Assembly (NCBI GenBank): GCA_022009795.1
Contig: CP091724.1
Location: 1,587,501-1,651,500 of the forward strand
DNA length: 64,000 nucleotides
Reading direction: 5' to 3'
From: Anaerotruncus sp.
GTDB taxonomy: Bacteria; Bacillota; Clostridia; Oscillospirales; Acutalibacteraceae
The notes beneath the pieces were generated by a model. The model did no database searches. It was not told where the DNA came from and worked only from the letters and a program-made list of their open reading frames with translations. Below, piece after piece: positions 32,730 through 45,523 of the stretch (position 1 is its first letter; each line of letters starts with the position of its first letter). A program made the translations under genes and the position numbers.

Positions 32730-35266
32730 TTATTCCTCTGCCGGTGCAGCCTCGGCAGTGCTTGCGTTATCCGCATTTTCTAAGGCTTCGCCGCTTTCTT
32801 CCGCGGTTTCACCGTCAGCTTCTTCGTCAAATCTATCAACGATGGAGATGGTGGCAATCTTTTCGCCCTCGTTCACCTTCATCACCTTAACGCCCTTACT
32901 CGGCCTCAGGAATGTTGAAATTTGATCGGCGTGAGTGCGGATAACAATGCCGTCGCTCGTTATCATAATAACATCATTATCATCTGAAACGGGCGCAATC
33001 ATCGCAACCTTGCCGAATTGCTCGCAGCGATAGTTGATGAGGCCCTTGCCGCCTCTGCTTTGAACGCGGTAATCGGAAAATTCGCTCTTTCTGCCAAAGC
33101 CTGTTTCGGAAACGGTGAGCAGCTTAAAGCCGTCTATCTGCGCGGCAAAGCCCACAACATAGTCGCCCTGTGCAAGCGCGATTGCCCTAACGCCCCTTGC
33201 CGTTCTGCCGATAAGGCGCGCGTCGGATTCGTTAAAGCAAATGCTCATGCCGTTGTGAGTGGCAACAACAAGATTTCTGTTTCCGTCCGTAATCTCAACA
33301 TAGGCAAGCTCGTCGCCCTCGTCAAGATTAACGGCGATGATGCCGCTTTGCCTGATGTGCTTGTATTCGTCAATATCCGTGCGCTTGATAACGCCTTTTT
33401 TCGTTACCATGCAAAGATATCTGCGGTTTTCATCCTCCGGAATTTTAACCATTGCGGAAACCGTTTCGCCCTTTTCAAGCGGCAGCAGGTTCACAACATT
33501 CATGCCCTTGCCGGTTCTGGATGAGGCGGGAATTTCGTATGCCTTTTTGCGGAAAACCTTGCCCGTGTTTGTGAAAAGGAACACAACATCATGCGAGGAA
33601 CAGCTGAACATCGTTTTTGCCACATCCTCTTCACGGCGGCTCATGCCCATAATGCCTCTTCCGCCGCGATTTTGAGCCTTATAGGTGTCAACCGTCATGC
33701 GCTTCATATAGCCCATGTTGGTGAGGGTGAGTATGGATTCCTCAACGGGGATAAGGTCTTCATCGTCAACCGAGCCGATAACGGGGCTTATTTCCGTTCT
33801 GCGGTCGTCGTCAAATTTATTAACGATTTCCTGCGATTCGGATTTGATAATATCAAAAAAACTCTGCTTTCGTTTGCGAGAATATCCTCGTAATCTGCAA
33901 TTTTTTCTTTAAGCTCTGCCAATTCGTTTGTTATTTTTTCAATTTCAAGCCCTGCAAGCTGGCCGAGCTGGAAGTTTACAATTGCCGTTGCCTGCGGATC
34001 GTCAAAGCCGAATTTTTCCATAATGGCAAGCTTTGCTTCGCTTTTGCCGCCCTTGCAGGATCTGATTGTGGCTATAATTTCATCCACAATATCAATTGCC
34101 TTGCGCAAGCCGTCCAAAATATGCGCTCTTGCCATTGCTTTGTTTAAATCATATTTTGTGCGGCGTGTGATAACTTCTTCTCTGAATTTAATATAGTTTT
34201 GAAGCATTTGCTTCAAATTCAAAATTTTCGGCACGCCGTCCACAAGCGCAAGCATAATAACGCCGAAGGTTACCTGCATTTGAGTCATTTTGTAAAGATT
34301 ATTCAAAACAACCTGCGCATTTGCGTCTCTTTTAACGGAAATTTCAATGTGCATGCCTTTTCTGTTTGTGAAATCCTTAATGCCCGAAATGCCTTCAAGG
34401 CGTTTGTCTTTAACCAAATCGGCAATGCTTGCAATAAGCGCCGCCTTGCGCACCTGGTAGGGAAGCTCGGTTACGATGATTTTGAAATGATCGCCTTTTT
34501 CCTCCACTATTTCGGCGCGAGCGCGCAGATAAATTTTGCCGCGGCCGGTTGTGTAGGCGTCCTTAATTCCCTTTGTGCCCATAATAATGCCTGCTGTCGG
34601 GAAATCGGGTCCTTTAATGCACTGCATCAAATCAAGCGAATCGCAATCCGGGTGATCTATCAGGTAATTAACGCCCTCAACAACCTCTTTCATATTGTGG
34701 GGCGGAATATTCGTTGCCATGCCGACTGCAATACCCGATGAGCCGTTTACCAGCAAATTAGGAAATCTTGTGGGCAAAACGGAGGGCTCTTTTAAGCGGT
34801 CGTCATAGTTTGGGTTAAAATCAACCGTGTCTTTATCAATATCCTGCAGCATGCGCATGCTGATTTTGCTCATGCGCGATTCCGTGTATCTGTATGCCGC
34901 GGCGGGGTCGCCGTCTATTGTGCCGAAGTTGCCGTGGCCGTCAACAAGAATGTAGCGCATTGAAAAGGTTTGCGCAAGTCTAACCATAGCGTCGTAAACG
35001 GAAGCGTCGCCGTGCGGATGGTAACGGCCCAAAACGGCACCGACGGTGTCGGCGCACTTTCTGTATGCCTTTTCGGGATAAAGATTGTTTTCAAACATTG
35101 TGTAAAGTATGCGCCTGTGAACGGGTTTAAGTCCGTCCCTGACATCGGGCAAAGCACGCTGCACGATAACGCTCATCGAATAATCAAGAAAGGCATTTCG
35201 CACTTCCTTGTTTATTTCAACATCAATGATTTTTTGATTGTCGTAGCGAACTATTTCATCAGCCAT
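32730..35266 (-). CDS. gyrA: DNA gyrase subunit A (frameshifted)
   Basis: Breaks and rejoins DNA during negative supercoiling. Seen: [13 protein letters not shown], the quinolone-determining region [17 protein letters not shown], catalytic Tyr127 in [11 protein letters not shown], and C-terminal beta-pinwheel repeats with RGGKGLINY. Residue 88 (E. coli Ser83) is Ala. A T7 near 33858 should be T5 ([16 protein letters not shown]). Restored 844 residues with an acidic tail. Preceded by gyrB on the same strand. Confidence 0.97.
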
Positions 35267-35345
35267 TTATTATCTCTCCTGTGCGGAATAATCAGTTAAA
35301 TTCTTTTGCCTTGCAATTTGCGTTTGCGGCAAATAAAATCAAAGC

Positions 35346-37317
<1,972 letters not shown>

Positions 37318-37445
37318 AGATAATTCACATTGCCTTTCCGGCTGCTTTTTGGTTTTCAAATCAAATCCGGCGCAGCCCTGCGGATTTAACGGAATTTTGT
37401 TTTTTTATTTCTATTTTTGAATTTAAATATTTTTGATTAAAAAAA

Positions 37446-37688
37446 TTATTTTTTTGCGCCCTTTTTTTAAAATCGTGGCGGTGTTAAGCGGGCTTATATA
37501 TATTTTATCTTTGGTAACGATAAAGCTTTTCGGCAAATCATAGCCGGCATAAATTATTTTGCCTCTTTTTTGCGCGGCGTTTAAATAATCACGCGTTGTT
37601 TTGCCCACTGTTGCCTTGTCCATATCAAAAAAACGGCAACTATTTCTTTATCCCTAAGCACAAATTCCTCGCCTATATTTATATACAT
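37446..37688 (-). CDS. RemB-like (DUF370) regulatory protein (three frameshifts)
   Basis: Restored 78 residues: MYINIGEEFVLRDKEIVAVF then DMDKATVGKTTRDYLNAAQK, GYDLPKSFIVTKDKIYISPL and a stop after LKRAQK. This is the DUF370 family that includes Bacillus RemA/RemB, DNA-binding regulators of matrix genes. GGAGG precedes the start. Three 7-base runs (T7, A7, A7) each read as 5 give a length divisible by three. The recF-remB-gyrB order matches Bacillus yaaB. Confidence 0.85.
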
Positions 37689-37718
37689 CAGCTTTCCTCC
37701 GCGCACCCGCCGTGCATT

Positions 37719-38789
37719 TTAATCGTTTTGCCGCTTTTCAGTCTTAAAACGGTTTTGCGCATCGCAGCAGGTTATGAAAAACCTGCCAGTCTTTTTATGT
37801 GATTTAAAAATATAATCCTGGCGTTTTTTTCGTCAAGCTCGCTCATAACATCGTCGAGCAAAGCCACGGGATTTTTTTGCGTTTTTTTCTTTAAGCAGGC
37901 TTGCCTCTGCAAGCTTAAGCGCAAGCACGCAGCTTCTTTGCTGGCCTTGGCTGCCGTAAAGGCGGGCAGAATTGCCGTTTATCAAAATTTGCAAATCATC
38001 CCTGTGCGGTCCTGATTTTGTTATATGCTGAATAATATCGTCGTTTTGCTTTTCATTAAGAATTTTTCGCAGCTTTTCTTCAATTTCGCCAAGCGATAAA
38101 TTTTTGTAATCAAATTCGCCCTTAATTGAAAGCTCAAATTCTTCTCTGCCGCCCGAAAGCCCGGCATAAATTTCTTTTGCAAAGGGCAATATTGCCTCTG
38201 CATATTTTTGGCGCTGATAAATAATTTTGGCGCCGTCCTTGGCAAGTGCCGCGTCCCAAATATAAAGTATATCGCGTAAATCCGCGCAGGTGCTTATGTC
38301 TTTAAGCACGGCATTTCGCTGCTGAAGGCTCCTATTGTAATTTTTCAGCACGGTAAAATAATTTGATTTTATTTGGCACAGTGCGCCGTCTATAAATTTT
38401 CTTCGCTCGGCGGGTCCGTCTTTAATCATTGAAAGGTGAACGGGCGAAAATATAACCGCCTTGATTTCCTCGCCGAGTGCGGCAGGCGATTTTTTCTTTA
38501 TTCCGTTAAGGCTCGCATGCCTTTTGCCGTCTATAAAAAGCGCGGCGTTTTGCTCTCTCCCGTCGCTTTCAAAATCAATGCTCAGCCTTGCAAATTCACT
38601 GCCGAATGAAATCAAATCCGCGTCCTTTGCGCCCCTGAATGATTTTGAGCCGGTAAAAAGATATATTGCTTCAAGCAAATTTGTTTTGCCCTGCGCGTTT
38701 TCGCCGTAAATAATATTTACATCGCCGAAATCAAGCTTTATATCTTTTAAATTGCGAAAATTTTGTGCCTCTATGCCTTTAATTTTCAT
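37719..38789 (-). CDS. recF: DNA replication/repair protein RecF (frameshifted at 3' end)
   Basis: ABC-type ATPase of the RecFOR gap-repair pathway. Seen: Walker A IIYGENAQGKTNLLEAI, signature YGSQGQQRSCVLALKLAEA, and after repair Walker B PVALLDDVMSELDEKRQDY and FITCCDA. A run of A7 (to A6) and another A7 (to A5) restore the end, with the stop at 37719. Restored 355 residues. Overlaps the end of yaaA by 11 bp. Confidence 0.94.
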
Positions 38790-39032
38790 TTTCCACTTTA
38801 TAATCCGTGTTCAAAAAAACGAAACGATATCGCCGTCTTTTATTTTTTTGCCCCTTGAAAGGCAAACCTCGCCGTTTACCTTAACTCTGCCGTCCTGCAC
38901 AAATTGCTTTTGCAATTGCGCCCGTTTCCGCAGCGCCCGCAAATTTCAATAAACTGTCAAGCTTAATAAAAGGGGTGTTTATTTTTTTATAATTTCCGTG
39001 TGCCTTTCGGCAATTTTAACCTTTAATTTCAT
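38779..39032 (-). CDS. yaaA: S4-domain RNA-binding protein YaaA (three frameshifts)
   Basis: Restored 82 residues: [20 protein letters not shown], then [20 protein letters not shown], then [20 protein letters not shown], an S4 RNA-binding domain. Repairs A7 to A5, T3 to T2 and T7 to T5 make the 254-bp span exactly 83 codons. Located between dnaN and recF as in Bacillus. Too broken to be seen as one frame in the sequence as given. Confidence 0.88.
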
Positions 39033-39084
39033 ATTTTTTTAAGCCGTTTTAATTATTTTTTTACGCGTTTTTTTGCTTTAATCT

Positions 39085-40205
39085 TTAATCGTTGTCGCTG
39101 CCCTTTAATCTCATCGGCAAAACAAGGAAAAGAAAGCTTTCGTCATTAACCGGCAAAATCTTAACGGGGCTTACAGGGCCGCTAAGTTCAATTTTAACCT
39201 GATCCGTATCGGCTGCATTAAAAGCATCAAGCAAATATTTTGAATTAAAGCCTATTTCAACTCTGTTGCCGCTGATGTTTGCATGTGTGTAATCCACAAC
39301 TCTGCCGAGTGCGGAAACGGTTGAAACGCGCATTTCATCATTATCAAAAAGGCATCTTATCGGATTTTTTGCACTGTTTTCGATAACGGGAATTGTTCTT
39401 TCAATGCAGGAAATCGCGTCGTTTGTGTTTATAAGCACGGTTGTGCCCGAGGTTTTCGGAATTGCGGCGTTGTAATCAAGAAAATCACCCTCAAGCAGTC
39501 GGCTGATAATGCTGTAGTTATCCACATCAAAAATAATGTGCCTTTTGCCCACGCTGATTTGAACATCCTTGTCTGTTTCGCTGCCTATGATTTTTAATAA
39601 GCTCTCTTATCGTTTTTTTAGGAACTATAAAAGCTTATTTCTTCACCGTCGTATTTAATTGTTTCCGTTCTTATGGCAAGGCGGAAGCCGTCAACACCGA
39701 CAAGGCGCAGCTGATTCATTTTCAGCTCGAATTTTAAGCCCGTGTGCACCATTTTTTGATTTTCATCCTCTGCAACGGCAAATAATGTTTGCATCACCAT
39801 TTGCTGAAGCACTCCTTGGTTGATAAAAACGGGAATACCGCCGGAAACGCTCGGCAGCTCTGGATATTCATCTGCGCTGATACCCATAATATTATATTGC
39901 GCCGCTCCTGCCGTGATTGAAACGGAGGTGCCGCTTGTTTCAAATGTGATTGATTCGGAAGATGCTTTTCTGATAATGTCGCAAAGCACCTTTGCGTTTA
40001 TAACAAGCGCACCCGGCTCGGAAACGGTTGCCTGCATAATTGTGTTTATTCCGAATTCAAAATCGTAGCCCGTAAGGCTTAATGTGTCCGATCCGCATTC
40101 AACAAGTATGCCCTCTATTGTGGGAATGGTCACTTTTGTGCTAACCGCTCTCATAACATTGTTGCAGGCATTGTTCAGGCTTTTTGTGTTGCAGGTGAAT
40201 TTCAT
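39085..40205 (-). CDS. dnaN: DNA polymerase III beta sliding clamp (frameshifted)
   Basis: Ring-shaped processivity factor. Seen: MKFTCNTKSLNNACNNVMRA, PTIEGILVECGSDTLSLTGY, VDGFRLAIRTE, and the C-terminal FLVLPMRL typical of clamp ends. T4 to T3 and A5 to A4 near 39600-39640 restore EEISFIVPKKTIRELIKIIG. Restored 372 residues, normal length. Confidence 0.96.
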
Positions 40206-40332
40206 AAATTTTTTTCCTCCTCTTCAATAACAATAACAAACTTTTTAGTAGTAGTAATATAGGGTGTTTAAATTGTTTAAAACTTTTTGGTTTTCACCGC
40301 GGTTGCCGAAAAAAATCGGCAATTTTTTTCCG

Positions 40333-40440
40333 TGTTGAAAATTTTTGGCAATATTTGTTTGATTTGTTTAAGATTTTTTTATTTTTCAACACAGGTGGTT
40401 GAAAAATTTTTTTGTTGAAAGAATAATAAATTGTTGAATT
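40333..40440. promoter_or_regulatory. Repeated TTTTCAACA-type 9-mers in the dnaA-dnaN gap (candidate DnaA boxes)
   Basis: Exact TTTTCAACA at 40333-40341 (minus) and 40383-40391 (plus). Near copies lie at 40397-40405, 40413-40421 and 40432-40440. The dnaA-dnaN gap is a usual place for a DnaA-box cluster in Firmicutes. Same 9-mer as at 18.3 kb. Confidence 0.45.
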
Positions 40441-41801
40441 ATTCCGTTTTTTTATGTTGTTTATAATATCGCTCACCTTGCGCTGCATTTTGGAATCGTT
40501 TTGAATTTCTTTTTCCATTTCCTTAATGCTGTAAATAACCGTTGAATAATTCTTTTTAAATTCCTTGCCTATCATTTCATAGGTAAGGGTTGTTGCCTCG
40601 CGGATTATGTACATACACATTTTTTTCTGGCGTGCGATATATTTGCCTTTTGCTTGGAGGATTTAATGTCCTCCTCCGAAACGCCCTCTGTTCTGGAAAC
40701 CTCTTCTATAATTCTGTTTACGGTAACGGAGGTCGGCGGCACTTCATTATCTATAACATCCTTAATAACCTTTTGTGCCAGTGCCGTTGTTGGATTATGG
40801 CCGGTAATTTTGCACATGGCATAAAGCTTTTTTGTGGTGCCCTCAAGTTGCCTTATATTTGATTTTTAATTTTTTCGGCTATAAAATCAACCACATCGTT
40901 TGAAATTTTAAAATTAAGCAGCTGAGCCTTGTTTTTTATGATTGCGCAGCGCGTTTCAAATTCTGGCGGCTGAATATCTGCCAAAAGCCCGCTTTCAAAT
41001 CTGCCGCAAAGCCTTTCGGTTAAGCTTTGAATTTCTTTGGGCGGCCTGTCCGAAGTAAGCACAATTTGCTTTCCGTTTTCAACAAGAGTGTTGAAAGTGT
41101 GGAAAAATTCCTCCTCGGTGGCCTCTTTGCCGGCGATAAACTGAATATCGTCTATCAAAAGCACATCGGCATTTCTGAATTTGTTATGAAAAGCGTCCGT
41201 CGTTTTATGTTGGAGTGCGTTTACAAATTCATTTGCAAAATCCTCGGCACGCACATATAAAATTTTCATCTCGGGAAAATTTTTGCGGATTTGGTAGCAT
41301 ATTGCATTAAGAATATGAGTTTTGCCAAGGCCGGGTTTGCCGTAAATGAAAAGGGGATTGTAATTATTGTAAGAATGATTTTTGATTAAATTGCCCGCCC
41401 GGATTTTTCCGAAACGGCTATTGCGGCTCTGTAGGCAAAGCGGTTTGAAGGGCCTTCAATAAAAAGTATCAAAGGTAAAGGGATAATTTTCCTCTTTTTC
41501 TTCTTTAATATGTTCTTCCTCTTCCGCTTTTATTTGCGCTTCCTGCTCTGTGCAAAGCTTGTATTCCAAATTAACTTTAAATCCCAGCACTTCTTCAAAT
41601 GCCTGCTCCAGCAAAGCGCCGTATTGTGATTTTGTTATTTTTTTCCTGCATGGGGCTTGCAAGCAGCAGGGTAATTGTGTTGCCGTTAAAATCAATAAGC
41701 TTAAGCGGCTCAATCCAAAGGGAAAAGCCGGTTTTTGATATTTGGGTTTTGCAATAATCCAAAACAGCAAGCCAAATATCGTCATAAGTATTCATTGCCA
41801 T
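40439..41801 (-). CDS. dnaA: Chromosomal replication initiator DnaA (heavily frameshifted)
   Basis: AAA+ initiator. Seen: domain I (DIWLAVLDYCKTQISKTGFS), an acidic domain II linker, Walker A YGKPGLGKTHILNAI, Walker B VLLIDDIQFI, sensor RLCGRFESG, and domain IV. Seven run errors split it; repair gives 450 residues, ending INNIKTE. The DNA-binding signature, GGRDHTTVIHA in Bacillus, reads KKNYSTVIYS at 40528-40557, one residue shorter and lacking the Asp-His pair. Start ATG 41799-41801 behind GGAG. Confidence 0.95.
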
Positions 41802-41865
41802 ATTTTTGTTACTCCGAAAAAAATATTATTTTTTTAAACATTTTGCCTGCTTTTATTGTTGAAAT

Positions 41866-42060
41866 AAATATTTAAATAATTATATCATCATTTTTTTGTT
41901 ATAATACAATAGTTTTTTTAATAAATATATACTTATATATTTATATATATCTATATATATTATAATTATATAATAAAGCAAATGCAAACAAGGTTTAAAT
42001 TTAGGTTAATATCGCGCTTTTTTTGCCTTGTTTTATAAATTGTTATAATGTATAATAATT
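41866..42060. other. Very AT-rich region upstream of dnaA
   Basis: Long runs of alternating A and T (about 41928-41975) without a gene; resembles a DNA-unwinding element or promoter DNA. Contains promoter-like TATAAT on both strands. No standard TTATCCACA boxes seen. Confidence 0.45.
41879..41909 (-). promoter_or_regulatory. Probable dnaA promoter
   Basis: TTGTAT (41904-41909) and TATAAT (41879-41884) with a 19-bp spacer containing an A7; if the true run is A5 the spacer becomes the optimal 17 bp. Confidence 0.55.
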
Positions 42061-42110
42061 TATAATCAAAAATCAAATGAAAAAAATCATTGTGAAACGA
42101 AGGATTTTAA

Positions 42111-43078
42111 GTGCGAATTTTTTTAAAAAAACAGGGGCGATATTTATATGCCCTCCACAAAAATTTAAATCCGATTTGGAGCAAAAAAATTCTTTTTGGG
42201 AATTTTAGCCTTTATTATATTTTTTTACGGCTGTTTTTTTGCTTGTTTTTCGGAATTAAATATAATTTTTCCGCAAAGGAATTTTTTTGCGCCGAATGAT
42301 ATGAAAACGGAACAGGCGGATGTTGCGGATCAACTGCCCGCCGTTTCCGGAAAAACGAATTTTTTTGCTTGTGCTCAGTAATAAAAGCACCGATGAAATG
42401 CTGCTTTGCGCAATTTTTTTCAGGCAGATATGGACACGGTTTCTTATAAAGCCTGTACTCTTGCTCCAAACACTCAAACCGAATCCGGCAAGCTTGCCGA
42501 AGTTTATAAATCCTCGGGTGCCGCGGGAGTTGTAAATTCCGTTAATAAGCTTATAGGCATCGATATAGATTATTATATTGACGAAAGCTATGAGGATTAT
42601 AAAAAAATGTTTGATTCCATGGGCAGCGTCACATACACCGTGCTCAATGATGTTAAGTATAAGGATACGGACAGATACGGCTATAACATAAAAATCAAAG
42701 CCGGCGATCAAAAGCTTGACGGCGATAACGCCGAAAAGCTGCTCAGATATTATGTTACTCAGGAAAAAAATTTTTCCGCCGCAAACGATTTATTGCTTGC
42801 AGCCGCTTCACAGCATATGAACGACACTAATTTTTGAAAACCGCGAAAGCCTTTTTCAGCAAAATGATAGAGCTTTCAAAAAAACTAATATAACCGTTAA
42901 GGATTTCACCGATAATTTAAATAATTTAAAGGTGCTTTCAAGCAGCACCACGGGAGTAAGCGTTTACAGTGCCGCCGCACAGTATGACGGCGATGAGCTC
43001 ACTTCATCTTCAATCGGCGATATTTTTGGGCTATTTTTGCAAAATAAAAGGCACGGAAAGGCATTTTTTTATGGATAA
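42111..43078 (+). CDS. Degenerate LCP-like membrane protein (heavily frameshifted)
   Basis: GTG start at 42111 behind AAGGA. After run repair: short cytoplasmic N terminus, one membrane helix [20 protein letters not shown], then a domain resembling LytR-CpsA-Psr: [32 protein letters not shown] and [20 protein letters not shown]. The catalytic SIPRD-type motif of true LCP ligases is replaced by KACTLAPNT, so ligase activity is doubtful. It ends overlapping the folE start (TATGGATAA). Divergent from dnaA. Confidence 0.6.
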
Positions 43079-43628
43079 GAAAAAAATAGAAAAAGCAGTT
43101 TATGATATTCTTGAAGCGGTCGGCGAAGATCCGAATCGCCCCGGTCTTTTGGAAACTCCGCGCCGCGTTGCAAATATGTATGAGGAAATGTTCAGCGGCT
43201 TAACGGAAGATCCTCATCAGCATCTTAAATTTTTTGACGAAAAATCCAATGATGAAATGGTTATCGTGCGCGATATTCCTTTTGCCTCAATGTGCGAGCA
43301 TCATTTGCTTCCTTTTGTGGGCAAGGCTCACATTGCATATATTCCCGGCGAAAACAAAATTATCGGGCTTTCAAAGCTTGCGCGCATTGTTGATAATTTT
43401 GCCAAAAAGCCGCAGGTGCAGGAAAGATTAACCCACGATATTGCGGATTTTCTTTACACTGAAATGAGCGCAAAGGGCGTTGCCGTTATTATGGAGGCAG
43501 AGCATATGTGCATGTCCATCCGCGGCGCAAAGGCCTCGGGCAGCAAAACCCAAACCTCCGCTTTGCGCGGAATTATGAAATCGGATGCACGCACCCGCGA
43601 AGAGGCTTTGGCTCTGCTTGATAAATAA
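43071..43628 (+). CDS. folE: GTP cyclohydrolase I
   Basis: First step of folate synthesis: GTP to dihydroneopterin triphosphate. Intact 186 residues. Seen: [17 protein letters not shown], Zn site [20 protein letters not shown], second Zn Cys and catalytic region [12 protein letters not shown], and [17 protein letters not shown]. Start ATG 43071, with GGAAAGG upstream. Heads the folE-folP-folB-folK operon. Confidence 0.97.
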   Translation: MDKKKIEKAVYDILEAVGEDPNRPGLLETPRRVANMYEEMFSGLTEDPHQHLKFFDEKSNDEMVIVRDIPFASMCEHHLLPFVGKAHIAYIPGENKIIGLSKLARIVDNFAKKPQVQERLTHDIADFLYTEMSAKGVAVIMEAEHMCMSIRGAKASGSKTQTSALRGIMKSDARTREEALALLDK

Positions 43629-43724
43629 TAAAAAAATTTTTTTACTCCGAAAAATAGAAATTAGAACCGATTTTTTTAATTTTTTTCGGCGTGAATTGAA
43701 AAGGTATAAAAAAATGATTTGGAA

Positions 43725-44524
43725 ATGCGGCGATACAAAAATATCGAATACGGCAAAAAAACCCTGATTATGGCGATTATAAATGTTACTCCCGATTCGT
43801 TTTCCGACGGGGGCGACAGCTTTAATCCCGAAAACGCAATCGAAAAATGCCGTTAAGGCACAAAAATGCCGGCGCGGATATAATTGATTTCGGCGCACAG
43901 TCCACCCGCCCTGGCTACACACCCATTTCCGATGATGAGGAATGGGAAAGGCTTGAGCCTGTTTTTAAAAAGGCATTCGCGGCAAAATAACGGTGCCTGT
44001 GTCGATAGACACGTTTTTTCCCTCCGTTGCTCTCAGGGCTGCAAAGCTTGGGGCAAACATAATAAACGATGTTTCCGGCTATGTTTCAAAGGAAATGGCA
44101 AAAAGCCGTTATTCAAACGGGCTGCGGCTGGATTATAATGCATTCAAAGCAGGGCGATATCAAAGAGGTGCGCGAATTTTTCCGCCGCAGCGAAAAAAAG
44201 GCGCTTGATTTGGGCGTTGAAAAATCGCAGCTTTGCTTTGATATGGGTATCGGCTTCGGAAAAACAAGAGATGAGGATCGCAGCCTGATTGCAAATGTTA
44301 AAAAATATAAACCTTCGGGATATCCTTTGCTGCTCGGCACCAGCAGAAAAAGAGTTATCGGCGAAAGCAGCTTTCAGCCGGAGCCTAAAAAACGCACTTT
44401 CGGCAATATTGCGGCGGATACGGCGGCGATATTCGGGGGCGTAAATATCATCCGCCTGCACGATGTTGAAAATGAAAAGCAGGGCATATATATGGCGGAT
44501 AGCTTAAAAATTGCATTAAAATAG
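43725..44524 (+). CDS. folP: Dihydropteroate synthase (frameshifted)
   Basis: Condenses pterin pyrophosphate with p-aminobenzoate; the sulfonamide target. Seen: IINVTPDSFSDGGDSF, DFGAQSTRPGYTPIS, VPVSIDTFFPSVA, NIINDVSGY, WIIMHSKQGD, DMGIGFGKTRDEDRSL and LGTSRKRVIG. Five run errors (each 5 read for 4) break it; repair gives 264 residues. Start taken at ATG 43725 (MRRYKNIEYGKKTLIMA); an ATG at 43714 has a better-placed AAGG but would need another shift. Confidence 0.93.
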
Positions 44525-44564
44525 CTATATTTTTAACAAAAAAATTCAAATTTGGTGATATTAA

Positions 44565-44927
44565 ATGGATAAAATCATAATTAAAGGACTCAAATTTTTT
44601 GCCTATCACGGCGTTAATCCTGAGGAAAAAGAGCAGGGTCAAAATTTTATTTTTGATATAATTTTGCATGTAAATATAAACAAAGCGTGCCACAGCGATA
44701 ATGTGGAGGACACGGTTTCTTATGCAAAGGTTGTTAAAACCGTGCGCCGTGTTTTTTGCGCCGAAAAATACGATTTGCTCGAAAAATGCGCTCAAGTGGT
44801 TGCGGATGCGATTTTGGAAGAATATCCGGCGGTGTTTACTGCAGAAATAACGCTTAAAAAGCCGCAGGCGCCCGTTAAAGCCGATTTTGATTATATGGCG
44901 GTAAATATCGTTCGCAGCAGGGATTAA
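44565..44927 (+). CDS. folB: Dihydroneopterin aldolase
   Basis: Folate pathway, dihydroneopterin to 6-hydroxymethyl-dihydropterin. Intact 120 residues with FFAYHGVNPEEKEQGQNF (active-site Tyr and Glu), DTVSYAKVVKTV, LEKCAQVVADAIL and the Lys-containing TLKKPQAPVKADFDYMAV. Confidence 0.95.
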   Translation: MDKIIIKGLKFFAYHGVNPEEKEQGQNFIFDIILHVNINKACHSDNVEDTVSYAKVVKTVRRVFCAEKYDLLEKCAQVVADAILEEYPAVFTAEITLKKPQAPVKADFDYMAVNIVRSRD

Positions 44928-44968
44928 ACAAAAAAACAGGTGTTAAAAACAATCAAAGGAGTTTTAAT

Positions 44969-45460
44969 ATGGGAAAAAGCTATCTTTACGCGCTCGGAAT
45001 AGGCTCCAATATGGGTGAGAGAAAGCAAAATTTGCAAAATGCCGTTTCGGCTTTGGCGCGCCTGCCGAAAACCCGCATTATGCAGTGCGCTGCGGTTTAT
45101 GAATCCGCGCCCGTGGGCTGTGTTGTGGAGCAGGGCGATTATATGAATTCCGCAATTTTGCTTGCAAGCGAATTTACGCCGCACGAAATGCTCGGCATTT
45201 GCATGGGCATTGAAAGCGCGCTCGGCAGAAAAAGAACGGTTGATAAAGGTCCGCGTATAATAGATATAGATATGCTTTATGCCGAGGATAAGGTTATTAA
45301 CACAAAAAATTTAACCGTGCCGCACCCGGAAATTCAAAACAGGCTTTTTGTGCTTTTGCCGCTTAAAGATATCTTTTTTAAAGGCAATGCCTTCGGCTTT
45401 GAATTTGAAAAATTTATAGAAAAAAATAAAGAGCAGGAGCTTGTTAAAACAGATTTTTGA
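44969..45460 (+). CDS. folK: 6-hydroxymethyl-7,8-dihydropterin pyrophosphokinase
   Basis: Adds pyrophosphate to the pterin before FolP. Intact 163 residues. Seen: ALGIGSNMGERKQNL, YESAPVGCVVEQGDYMN, ALGRKRTVDKGPRIIDIDML (catalytic Arg and the two metal Asp residues) and PHPEIQNRLFVLLPL. AAGGAG ahead of ATG. Last gene of the folate group, followed by a terminator. Confidence 0.95.
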   Translation: MGKSYLYALGIGSNMGERKQNLQNAVSALARLPKTRIMQCAAVYESAPVGCVVEQGDYMNSAILLASEFTPHEMLGICMGIESALGRKRTVDKGPRIIDIDMLYAEDKVINTKNLTVPHPEIQNRLFVLLPLKDIFFKGNAFGFEFEKFIEKNKEQELVKTDF

Positions 45461-45493
45461 ATTAGAATATTAAAATAATGCATAAAAAAACAC

Positions 45494-45522
45494 AAAAAGG
45501 AAGGCGTGTTGCCTTCCTTTTT
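45494..45522. terminator. Bidirectional terminator after folK
   Basis: Perfect 12-bp stem (45494-45505 with 45511-45522), 5-nt loop, A-run and T-run at the ends, serving the convergent small gene as well. Confidence 0.88.
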
Positions 45523-45523
45523 G

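Noticed and set aside
41802..42110. Firm placement of the replication origin upstream of dnaA
   Set aside because: The region is AT-rich but has no standard DnaA boxes, and genes on both sides are mostly on the minus strand, so the evidence is insufficient.
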